Source: Brevundimonas sp. UBA7534 (GTDB lineage: Bacteria; Pseudomonadota; Alphaproteobacteria; Caulobacterales; Caulobacteraceae). Taken from it: a DNA stretch of 25,966 nt. Location of the stretch: positions 1 to 25,966 of the forward strand of contig NZ_DLMO01000161.1 in the NCBI RefSeq assembly GCF_002479325.1, read 5' to 3'. How positions within the stretch are numbered: the first letter of the stretch is position 1; each line of letters starts with the position of its first letter. Below, one piece after another: positions 7,501 to 13,738 of this stretch. The position numbers and the translations under genes are program-made. Below the pieces are notes generated by a model, which ran no database searches, had not been told where the DNA came from, and saw only the letters and a list, made by a program, of their open reading frames with translations.

Positions 7501-8064
7501 ATGCGGATCGTCGCCGGAAATCTGAAGGGCCGCGCCATCGTCGCGCCGGAGGGGCAGGGCACGCGCCCGACCTCGGACCGGGCGCGCCAGGCCGTGTTCA
7601 ACGTGCTGGAGCACGCCGCCTGGGGCGAGAGCCTGCAGGGCTTGCGGGTCATCGACCTGTACGCCGGATCGGGCGCGCTGGGCTTCGAGGCGATCAGCCG
7701 GGGGGCCGCCTTCTGCCTGTTCGTCGAGATCGACGACGATGCGCGCGGCGCCATCCGCGAGAACGCCGACGCCTATGGCCTGATGGGGCGCACGCGGGTG
7801 CATCGGCGCAGCGCGACCGACCTGGGCGTGCGGCCGGGATCGGCCGGCGAGGCCTTCGACCTGGCCTTCCTGGACCCGCCGTACGGCAAGGGGCTGGGGG
7901 AACAGACGCTGGCGCGGCTGAAGGAGGGCGGCTGGTTGAAGCCCGGCGCCCTGGTGGTGTTCGAACGCGGATCGGACGAAGCCGAGATCGACACGCCGGG
8001 CTATGAGCGGCTGGATGCGCGCGACTATGGCGCGGCGCGGGTTCTCTTTCTGCGAGTTGAATGA
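7501..8064 (+). CDS. rsmD: 16S rRNA (guanine966-N2)-methyltransferase RsmD
   Basis: RsmD transfers a methyl group from SAM to G966 of 16S rRNA. The 187-aa protein starts MRIVAGNLKGRAI and has the family block RPTSDRARQAVFNVL, the SAM-binding loop DLYAGSGALGFEA, the acidic strand end FVEIDDD, and the catalytic LDPPYGKGL (the N-methyltransferase DPPY motif). All are in the expected order. The start lies 3 nt after the rluB stop, so it probably depends on translation from upstream. The pairing of two rRNA-modifying enzymes in one operon makes functional sense. An imperfect hairpin at 8085-8120 lies just downstream. Confidence 0.95.
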   Translation: MRIVAGNLKGRAIVAPEGQGTRPTSDRARQAVFNVLEHAAWGESLQGLRVIDLYAGSGALGFEAISRGAAFCLFVEIDDDARGAIRENADAYGLMGRTRVHRRSATDLGVRPGSAGEAFDLAFLDPPYGKGLGEQTLARLKEGGWLKPGALVVFERGSDEAEIDTPGYERLDARDYGAARVLFLRVE

Positions 8065-8084
8065 GGCGCGGCGCCTGAAGGACC

Positions 8085-8120
8085 ATTGCACTGCACCGGC
8101 GAAAAGGGTGCAAGTGCAAT
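8085..8120. repeat. Imperfect inverted repeat after rsmD
   Basis: The arm ATTGCACTGCACC (8085-8097) is followed after 9 nt by GGTGCAAGTGCAAT (8107-8120). The two pair over 13 positions with a single bulged A. A further GGTGCAA stands at 8123-8129. There is no T-run after the stem in either direction, so it is not a standard intrinsic terminator. It could be a Rho-related or RNase-stabilising 3' structure, or an operator. The rest of the 202-nt gap to the next gene holds nothing I can name. Confidence 0.5.
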
Positions 8121-8266
8121 AGGGTGCAACGGGGGAACCTCCGACCTCGGTAAACGTGAAGGGCATCCTATCACGCCCCGGACCTGTGCGAGGTCGATCG
8201 CCGCATCATCAGCTCAACCCGTTGATCGGTCGGACTTTCCTTTTCAGAATTAGGAAGGCTTGCGGC

Positions 8267-8851
8267 TCAGTCCCCGCCATTCAGCAGCGCGTCGAGCGCG
8301 GCCTGGTGCGCGGCCATGCGCCGCCGACAGCGGCGGGCATGGTGCAAATAGAAGCCGATGCAGGCCGCCAGGAAGAGGCCGGCGCCCGCCAGGATCGGGC
8401 CGCGCATTTCGGCGACCGGTTCGGCGAGCCGCAGCATGACGATCAGGAAGACCATGCCCGCCAGGCTGATCGCCACCCCGGCCAGCGCCCAGCGATAGCC
8501 GGTGCGGGCCTGGCCCAGGGCCGAGCGCAGCACGGCCTGAGGCGTGTCGGTCAGCAGGCCGGGATCGCCCCGCCGCGACCACAGCGTCATCAGCAGGGCG
8601 AAGACGGCGAAGCCCAGGGCGGCCAGGACGACCGGCAGGTCGACGCCGCGCCACAGCGCCCAGCCCATGACGCCGACCACGGCCAGGCCGCCGACGATCT
8701 CGGACAGGAAGTTCAGCCGGGCCAGCCGGTCGCGGCGGCGCAGCGACCGGATCAGGGCGGCGTCAAGGGGCGGACCGTCGTCCGGCGTGGCGGCCCAGGC
8801 CTGCGTCAGGTCGGACCAGTCGTCGGGGCGATCTTCGGGGGGCGGGATCAT
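8267..8851 (-). CDS. Four-helix membrane protein coupled to ECF sigma factor (putative anti-sigma)
   Basis: This 194-aa inner-membrane protein has a polar N-terminal arm of ~50 residues (MIPPPEDRPDDWSDLTQAW, then RSLRRRDRLARLN). Four hydrophobic segments follow at about 52-70, 75-94, 120-140 and 150-168, and the tail is basic (HHARRCRRRMAAHQAAL). Its ATG overlaps the sigma-factor stop by 4 nt (ATGA). ECF sigma factors are very often followed by their membrane anti-sigma factor, and the N-terminal cytoplasmic arm is where such a protein would hold sigma. I see no zinc-binding HxxxCxxC motif, so it is not a ZAS-type anti-sigma. The role is therefore inferred from context. Confidence 0.82.
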   Translation of the reverse strand: MIPPPEDRPDDWSDLTQAWAATPDDGPPLDAALIRSLRRRDRLARLNFLSEIVGGLAVVGVMGWALWRGVDLPVVLAALGFAVFALLMTLWSRRGDPGLLTDTPQAVLRSALGQARTGYRWALAGVAISLAGMVFLIVMLRLAEPVAEMRGPILAGAGLFLAACIGFYLHHARRCRRRMAAHQAALDALLNGGD

Positions 8852-9351
8852 GGATGGTCCTCCGGATTGAGCGCCTCGCGCAGCGCGGCCTTGGCGCGGG
8901 TCAGGCGGATGGAGACGGCGTTGGCGTTCAGACCCAGCATGTCGGCGATCTCGGCCGGGGCGAAACCCTCCAGCGTCAGCAGGGCGGGCTGGCGTAGAGA
9001 CAGGGGCAGGGCGCGCACCGCATCAGCGAGCCGGACCTGCAGATCCCGCGTCTCGGCGGTGTCGTGCGGCGTCGGCGCGTCGGAAGGCGCGGCCTCGTCC
9101 AGCGGCTGGCGGCGGGGCTCGGCCGCCTCGCGCGCCACATGGGTGACGGCGCGGTTGTGGGCCACGCGGGCGATGAAATGGCGCAGCGGCGCGTCTCCGC
9201 GATGCTTCGGCAGCGCGCGCCAGACGGCCAGCAGTATGTCCTGCTCCAGCTCGCGCCGCCGCTCGCGATCCGCCTCATAGGCCGAGGCGATGCGGCGCAG
9301 CATGGCGCCGTGCTCGGCCAGCAGGGCTTCGAAGGTCTGGTCGCGTCCCAA
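8848..9351 (-). CDS. ECF-type RNA polymerase sigma factor
   Basis: The protein is 167 aa. Region 2 lies at about 5-75 (FEALLAEHGAMLRRIASAY, then ELEQDILLAVWRALPKHRG and LRHFIARVAHNRAVTHV). A variable linker follows, and region 4 at about 105-160 has the helix-turn-helix (LTLEGFAPAEIADMLGLNANAVSIRLTRAKAALRE). There is no region 1 or 3, which defines the ECF class. It starts with TTG at 9349-9351. A GGAGAG stands 8 nt upstream, an in-frame stop lies further up, and no ATG is available before residue 17. The coupled downstream gene is a probable membrane regulator. The divergent small membrane gene shares its promoter region and is a plausible target. Confidence 0.93.
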   Translation of the reverse strand: MGRDQTFEALLAEHGAMLRRIASAYEADRERRRELEQDILLAVWRALPKHRGDAPLRHFIARVAHNRAVTHVAREAAEPRRQPLDEAAPSDAPTPHDTAETRDLQVRLADAVRALPLSLRQPALLTLEGFAPAEIADMLGLNANAVSIRLTRAKAALREALNPEDHP

Positions 9352-9385
9352 GCGCGGCGCTCTCCGGAAAAATCGTCGGTCGGGA

Positions 9386-9416
9386 TGAAAGACTCAGCCA
9401 GCCGCCGAGACTTTCA
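9386..9416. promoter_or_regulatory. Inverted TGAAAG motif in the ECF divergent promoter region
   Basis: TGAAAGACTC at 9386-9395 faces GAGACTTTCA at 9407-9416, that is TGAAAGTCTC on the other strand, with one mismatch in ten. The pair lies centrally in the 97-nt gap between the sigma-factor gene and the divergent 95-aa membrane gene. It could be an operator, or two outward -35-like elements for autoregulation. Neither role is proven, and no convincing -10 partner was found. Confidence 0.4.
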
Positions 9417-9448
9417 CGTCAGGCGTCAAAAAACCAAAGGAGTTCGCC

Positions 9449-9736
9449 ATGACCGTCGAGATCGAAACTTCCGCCGCCAAGCCCGGCGTCCTGACCCGGG
9501 GCAAGGGGTTCCTGAAGCTGCTGGCCGTCCTGCTGCTGGTCGCGGCGGTCGCGGCCTGGATCTCCCTGGGGATCGGCCTCTACCTGGACGTGGAGCGGGG
9601 GACGCGGCTGACGCTGGCGATCGTGGCGGCGGTGGCGACCGAGGCGCTGTTCTGGACCACGGCGGCGCTGCTGGGCGTCTCGGTGGTCGAGGCGCGCAAG
9701 CGCATCTGGCGCAAGATCACCGGCCGCGCAGGCTGA
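9449..9736 (+). CDS. Small two-helix membrane protein, 95 aa
   Basis: I recognise no named family. The N-terminal ~20 residues are polar (MTVEIETSAAKPGVLTRGKG). Two membrane segments follow, at about 23-47 (LKLLAVLLLVAAVAAWISLGIG) and 57-78 (LAIVAAVATEALFWTTAALLG), and the tail is strongly basic (EARKRIWRKITGRAG), which predicts a cytoplasmic C-terminus. The start is supported by AAAGGAG (9436-9442) placed 6 nt before ATG, one of the strongest ribosome sites in this window. It is divergent from the ECF sigma gene and may be controlled by it (inference). Its 3' end overlaps the convergent phosphatase gene by 20 nt. Confidence 0.85.
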   Translation: MTVEIETSAAKPGVLTRGKGFLKLLAVLLLVAAVAAWISLGIGLYLDVERGTRLTLAIVAAVATEALFWTTAALLGVSVVEARKRIWRKITGRAG

Positions 9737-10178
9737 GCGCCAGGGTCCGGGCGGCGGCCGTCACCTCGGCCCAGGTGACCTCGAAGCCGTCGTCGTCCCC
9801 GAAATAGGGATCGGCCACGGCCTGGCCCTCGCGGCCGGGGACGTGGTCGAGCAGCAGGCTGAGTTCGGCGCTCGCATCGTCGGGCCGCAGGCGGCGCAGG
9901 TTCTCCAGATTGTCGTGGTCCAGGGCGACGATGTGGGTGAAGCGACGAAAGTCCGCCGGCTTCACCTGCCGCGCCTTCAGGCCCGAGATGTCGACCCCAT
10001 GCCGCCGCGCCGTCGCCTGCGCCCGCGGATCCGGCGCCTCGCCCGCATGCCAGTTCCCGGTCCCGGCGGAATCGACGATCAGGTCGAGCCGGAGGCGCTC
10101 CGCCTCGGCGCGCAGGGCGGCCTCGGCGAGGGGCGAGCGACAGATGTTGCCGAGGCAAACGAAGAGGATGGAGGGCAT
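9717..10178 (-). CDS. Low-molecular-weight protein tyrosine phosphatase
   Basis: This is a 153-aa cytoplasmic phosphatase of the LMW-PTP family. The P-loop signature C-x5-R is near the N-terminus (VCLGNICRSP; nucleophile C8, R14, S15), and the general-acid aspartate D123 sits in DPYFG. VDSAGTGNWHAGEAPDPRA is the usual second block. In bacteria these enzymes often dephosphorylate tyrosine kinases of polysaccharide export systems, or act on arginine phosphate or small substrates. No tyrosine kinase or capsule gene is adjacent here, so the substrate is unknown. The ATG at 10176-10178 gives the standard MPSILFVCLGN start. The upstream region is shared with the divergent KAP NTPase gene. Confidence 0.93.
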   Translation of the reverse strand: MPSILFVCLGNICRSPLAEAALRAEAERLRLDLIVDSAGTGNWHAGEAPDPRAQATARRHGVDISGLKARQVKPADFRRFTHIVALDHDNLENLRRLRPDDASAELSLLLDHVPGREGQAVADPYFGDDDGFEVTWAEVTAAARTLALSLRGR

Positions 10179-10197
10179 GGGGTGATCTGAAGGTCCA

Positions 10198-10220
10198 CTA
10201 AGTCGTTAGGGCATTGCAAT
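10198..10220. promoter_or_regulatory. Two small palindromes upstream of the KAP gene
   Basis: CTAA-GTCG-TTAG (10198-10209) and ATTGCAAT (10213-10220) lie back to back, between the phosphatase start and the KAP gene start. The base composition turns AT-rich from here to about 11720. They could be an operator for the KAP gene. No clear -35/-10 pair could be assigned. Confidence 0.3.
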
Positions 10221-10248
10221 CCAAAATTTGTATTTGCACACTTCAAGG

Positions 10249-11709
10249 ATGTCCGATTCTAACTCCTTGCCGATCAATCCTTATGCTGAAATCTGGGCAG
10301 GCGATCTATTTTCTCGCCAGAAGGATGCGACCATGCTGGCTGCTTACATCGAGAGCATTGCTGGTCGGCCCAACCTTCGGGAAGACCACAAAGGCTTCAC
10401 CATCTCTGTCGATGCAGAATATGGGACAGGAAAATCATACTTCCTAAAGCGTCTTTCGCGGCATCTTGGCGTCAAGCATCCGGTGGCCTTTGTGGATGCT
10501 TGGGCTGACGACTTAGCTGATGATCCGCTGACTGCTATTGCGGCCACGCTTTCAAAGGCATTGGGTCCGCTGACCGCCAAGGACAAAGCGGTTGCGACCT
10601 CTATGAAGGTCGTTACCGGAAAAGTCGGTAATATTGCGAAAATCGTCGGAAAAGGAATTTTAAAAAAAGCTGTAGCGATTGCACTTACAGAGTCTGTATC
10701 TGACGAACTTTCAAATATTATAAATTCCGAAGACGAGGAAAAATTTAAAGATACGCTTCAAGATGCAGGTACTATCTTCGGTGATGGTTTGGTCGATGGT
10801 ATTGCACAAAAATCATCAACTAAGTTGATGGCTGACAAAATTGCAAATTTTGAGGCAGGTCAATCTGCTATAGCGGAGCTTAAGCGTAGCTTAGAAGATC
10901 TGGTGAGATCGATAGATAGAACTACTCTTACAGTTCCCATAGTTGTTATAATTGACGAGCTTGATCGTTGCCGCCCGCCGTACGCCATAAAGCTACTTGA
11001 AGAACTGAAGCATCTCTTCGATGTTGCCGGCATAGTGTTTGTTCTTGGGTTGAATTCTGGCCAGCTGTCGAAGGCCATAAAGGCGGCATATGGGCCCGAA
11101 TTCGACGGAGTTTCGTATCTTCGTCGATTTATTGATCGGCAGTATACGCTAGGAATTCCTGACCTGCAGCCGCTCGTAGTCCATGTTGCGCGAGAGCTGT
11201 CATTGGATTCTGCTAGGCTAGAATGTTTGCAAACCAAAGAGCGCGGAAAGGTCGAAAGGCATGACGATCCTTCGCGTATGATTGCTCGTTACATGGAAAT
11301 GTATGGAGTCAATGCGAGGTCAACATTCTCTGTTGGAGATATACTTGAGACATGCCTTGCTGTGACCGCGCCTAATAGACTTTTTATGCCAGTTTTGATG
11401 CCGCACGTGATTGCAAAATCGCTCCATATCAACCCGGGTGAGCTGACCGTAGAGCATGTTCCAAGCTGGAAATACGTTCTGTATTCTGACAGCTTTGACG
11501 GTAGATATGACGAACTGTCGCCAGATGGTTATTTTTCTCAGGCGACAAAAATAGGATCATCAAGCCAAAGCGAAATGATTAGTTCAATCAACAGTGGGAA
11601 TAGGGTTGCAACGTCGTTGAGCGAATACATTTTTAATAAAAGTTCTGACGACTTGTCCCATCCTGCAAACTACCCCCGACTGATCGAGGCGGTAGCCCAT
11701 TTCTCTTAA
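10249..11709 (+). CDS. KAP-family P-loop NTPase, solitary, AT-rich (possible defence gene)
   Basis: This 486-aa protein has a Walker A at 56-63 (AEYGTGKS) and a Walker B at ~231-240 (VVIIDELDRCRP). The DELDRCRP form is diagnostic of KAP ATPases (named after Kidins220/ARMS and PifA). The segment between the Walker boxes (about 110-165) is Lys-rich and amphipathic (GKVGNIAKIVGKGILKKAV). No convincing membrane helices are present, unlike many KAP members. The C-terminal ~180 residues match nothing I know. The gene is far more AT-rich than everything around it and uses AT-ending codons freely, which suggests recent transfer. PifA excludes phage T7, so a defence role is plausible but unproven. The ATG at 10249 has AAGG too close to be a good ribosome site; a TTG lies 21 nt upstream. 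Confidence 0.88.
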   Translation: MSDSNSLPINPYAEIWAGDLFSRQKDATMLAAYIESIAGRPNLREDHKGFTISVDAEYGTGKSYFLKRLSRHLGVKHPVAFVDAWADDLADDPLTAIAATLSKALGPLTAKDKAVATSMKVVTGKVGNIAKIVGKGILKKAVAIALTESVSDELSNIINSEDEEKFKDTLQDAGTIFGDGLVDGIAQKSSTKLMADKIANFEAGQSAIAELKRSLEDLVRSIDRTTLTVPIVVIIDELDRCRPPYAIKLLEELKHLFDVAGIVFVLGLNSGQLSKAIKAAYGPEFDGVSYLRRFIDRQYTLGIPDLQPLVVHVARELSLDSARLECLQTKERGKVERHDDPSRMIARYMEMYGVNARSTFSVGDILETCLAVTAPNRLFMPVLMPHVIAKSLHINPGELTVEHVPSWKYVLYSDSFDGRYDELSPDGYFSQATKIGSSSQSEMISSINSGNRVATSLSEYIFNKSSDDLSHPANYPRLIEAVAHFS

Positions 11710-11721
11710 GTAATTTTTCTT

Positions 11722-13605
11722 TCACCGCCGCCCGAACAGCTTCTCCAGATCGTGCAGCTTCAGCTCCACATAGGTGGGTCGGCCGTGGTTGCATTGGCCG
11801 GAGTGGGGGGTGGCTTCCATCTGGCGGAGAAGGGCGTTCATCTCGGGGGCCGAGAGGACGCGGCCCGAGCGGACGCTGCCGTGGCAGGCCATGGTGCCGC
11901 AGATGGCGGCGAGGCGTTCCTTGAGCGACAGGGCCTGGCCGTGTTCGGACAGATCGTCGGCGATGTCGCGGATCAGGCCCTGGACATCCGTATCGCCCAG
12001 CATGGCGGGGGTTTCGCGCACCAGGACGGCGCCGGCGCCGAAGGCCTCCACGATCAGGCCCATCTCGGCCAGTTCCTGAGCCCGCCCGGCGACTCGCTCG
12101 GCCTCGGCGGGGTCCAGATCGACCACCTCGGGGGTCAGCAGGGCCTGGCGGGTCACGGCGCCCTCGGCCATCTGGGCCTTCATCCGCTCATAGACCAGCC
12201 GCTCGTGCGCCGCGTGCTGATCGACGATGACCAGGCCGTCGCGGGTCTGGGCGACGATATAGTTGGCGTGGAGTTGGCCTCGTGCGGCGCCCAGGGGGTA
12301 ATCGAGGGGGTCGGCCGGGGCGTGATGGGCGACGGGGGAATCGTGACCGGCGGGCGCCGTCGCCTGCTGGGGCCAGGACGGGCTGTCCCAGCCGGGTTCG
12401 ACGCGGGCGGTGCGTTCGTTGAGGCCGGGCAGGACTTGCGCGGCGGCGGCGGGCTGGGACCAGCCTGTCCAGCCGCTGAACCCTTGCGCCGACGGGGCGC
12501 TGGGACTGTAGGCGGGGCCGGATGCGAAGCCGGTGTGGGCCTGGAACCCGGACAGGGCGTCGGCGGCGACGGTGGTGGAGGCGCGGTGGCCGGCGGCGTG
12601 CAGGGCGTGGCGTAGGCCGCCCACGATCAGGCCGCGCACCAGGGCGGGGTCCCGGAACCGCACCTCGGCCTTGGCCGGGTGGACGTTGACGTCGACATGA
12701 AGCGGATCGATGTCCAGGAACAGGACGGCGGCCGGATGCCGGTCGCGCGCCAGGAAGTCGGCGTAGGCGCCGCGCAAAGCCCCTTGCAGCAGCCGATCCT
12801 TCACCGGGCGGCCGTTGACGAACAGATACTGATGCGCCGCATTGCCCCGGCTGTAGGTCGGCAGGCCCGCATAGCCCGACAGGCGCACGCCGTCGCGTTC
12901 CTGGTCGATCAGAAGGGCGTTGGCCTCGAAGTCGCGGCCCAGCAGGGCGGACAGGCGGCGCAGGCGGCCCTCGTCGCCGGGGGGCTCGGCGGGCAGGCGC
13001 AGGGTCGTCTTGCCGTCCAGCGACAGGGTGAAGGCGACGGCCTCGTGCGCCATGGCCTGGCGCTTGATCTCGTCCGAGATGGCCATGGACTCGGCGCGTT
13101 CGGACTTCATGAACTTGAGCCGGGCGGGAGTGGCGTAGAACAGGTCGCGCACCTCGACCCGCGCGCCGTGCGGGCCGGGGAAGGCGGCGGGGGCCAGGGG
13201 GCGCGGGTCGCCGCCCTCCACGCGAATGGCCCAGGCGTCGCCTTCGTCGCGCGAACGCGTGGTGATCGACAGGCGGGCGACCGAGCCGATGGAGGGCAGG
13301 GCCTCGCCCCGGAAGCCCAGGGTGTGAATGCGCAGCAGATCGACGTCGCCGGCGTCGTCGGCCTCCAGCTTCGACGTGGCGTGGCGTTCGATGGCCAGCG
13401 GCAGTTCCCCGCGCGGGATGCCCTTGCCGTCGTCGGCGATCAGGATGCGCGACAGCCCGCCGCCGTCGGCCTGGATCTCGATGTTGGCGGCGCCGGCGTC
13501 CAGGGCGTTCTCGACCAGTTCCTTGATGGCGCTGGCCGGCCGCTCGACCACCTCGCCGGCGGCGATGCGGTTGACGGTCTCGGGCGGGAGGCGACGAATG
13601 GGCAT
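11722..13605 (-). CDS. mutL: DNA mismatch repair protein MutL (endonuclease type)
   Basis: MutL links MutS mismatch recognition to strand incision. The 627-aa protein has the GHKL ATPase N-terminus: ERPASAIKELVENALDAG with the catalytic glutamate, DDGKGIP, ERHATSK and GFRGEALPSI. After a proline/alanine-rich linker (about 345-435) comes the dimerisation and nuclease domain, with DQHA-x2-E-x4-E at 462-473 and CNHGRP near the C-terminus. The DQHA motif marks MutL proteins that nick DNA themselves, as expected in bacteria without MutH. The ATG at 13603-13605 gives MPIRRLPPETVNRIAAGEV. It is convergent with the KAP gene, leaving only 12 nt between the stops, and downstream of ileS on the same strand. 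Confidence 0.97.
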   Translation of the reverse strand: MPIRRLPPETVNRIAAGEVVERPASAIKELVENALDAGAANIEIQADGGGLSRILIADDGKGIPRGELPLAIERHATSKLEADDAGDVDLLRIHTLGFRGEALPSIGSVARLSITTRSRDEGDAWAIRVEGGDPRPLAPAAFPGPHGARVEVRDLFYATPARLKFMKSERAESMAISDEIKRQAMAHEAVAFTLSLDGKTTLRLPAEPPGDEGRLRRLSALLGRDFEANALLIDQERDGVRLSGYAGLPTYSRGNAAHQYLFVNGRPVKDRLLQGALRGAYADFLARDRHPAAVLFLDIDPLHVDVNVHPAKAEVRFRDPALVRGLIVGGLRHALHAAGHRASTTVAADALSGFQAHTGFASGPAYSPSAPSAQGFSGWTGWSQPAAAAQVLPGLNERTARVEPGWDSPSWPQQATAPAGHDSPVAHHAPADPLDYPLGAARGQLHANYIVAQTRDGLVIVDQHAAHERLVYERMKAQMAEGAVTRQALLTPEVVDLDPAEAERVAGRAQELAEMGLIVEAFGAGAVLVRETPAMLGDTDVQGLIRDIADDLSEHGQALSLKERLAAICGTMACHGSVRSGRVLSAPEMNALLRQMEATPHSGQCNHGRPTYVELKLHDLEKLFGRR

Positions 13606-13671
13606 GGCCGACGAAGATAGGACGCGCCGGGGATTCGCGCCACGGCGGGTGAGGGCCTCAAGAGCCCCTCC

Positions 13672-13721
13672 ACCACCGCCTCCGGCGGCGGTCGCCCTCC
13701 CCATCGCTCGCGATGGGGAGG
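13672..13721. repeat. Double hairpin, dispersed-repeat-like, between ileS and mutL
   Basis: Two stem-loops stand in a row: ACCACCGCC-tcc-GGCGGCGGT (13672-13692, one mismatch) and a 12-bp perfect stem with the arm CTCCCCATCGC, a 2-nt loop and its complement (13696-13721). CCCTCC-rich paired hairpins of this kind are common dispersed intergenic elements in Caulobacteraceae genomes. Genome-wide copies cannot be seen from this window. It follows the ileS stop, so it may also stabilise or end that transcript. Confidence 0.6.
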
Positions 13722-13738
13722 AGACAGTTGCGTCGGTC

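Noticed and set aside
5581..8166. 861-codon minus-strand frame running through tadA and across rluB and rsmD
   Set aside because: Only its last 160 codons are the real tadA gene. The upstream part is antisense to rluB/rsmD with low-complexity composition, and no start signal is needed there.
10179..11721. Insertion-sequence or integrase-mediated boundaries around the KAP gene
   Set aside because: No transposase or integrase, no terminal inverted repeats and no convincing flanking direct repeat; only trivial shared short words such as TAAGT.
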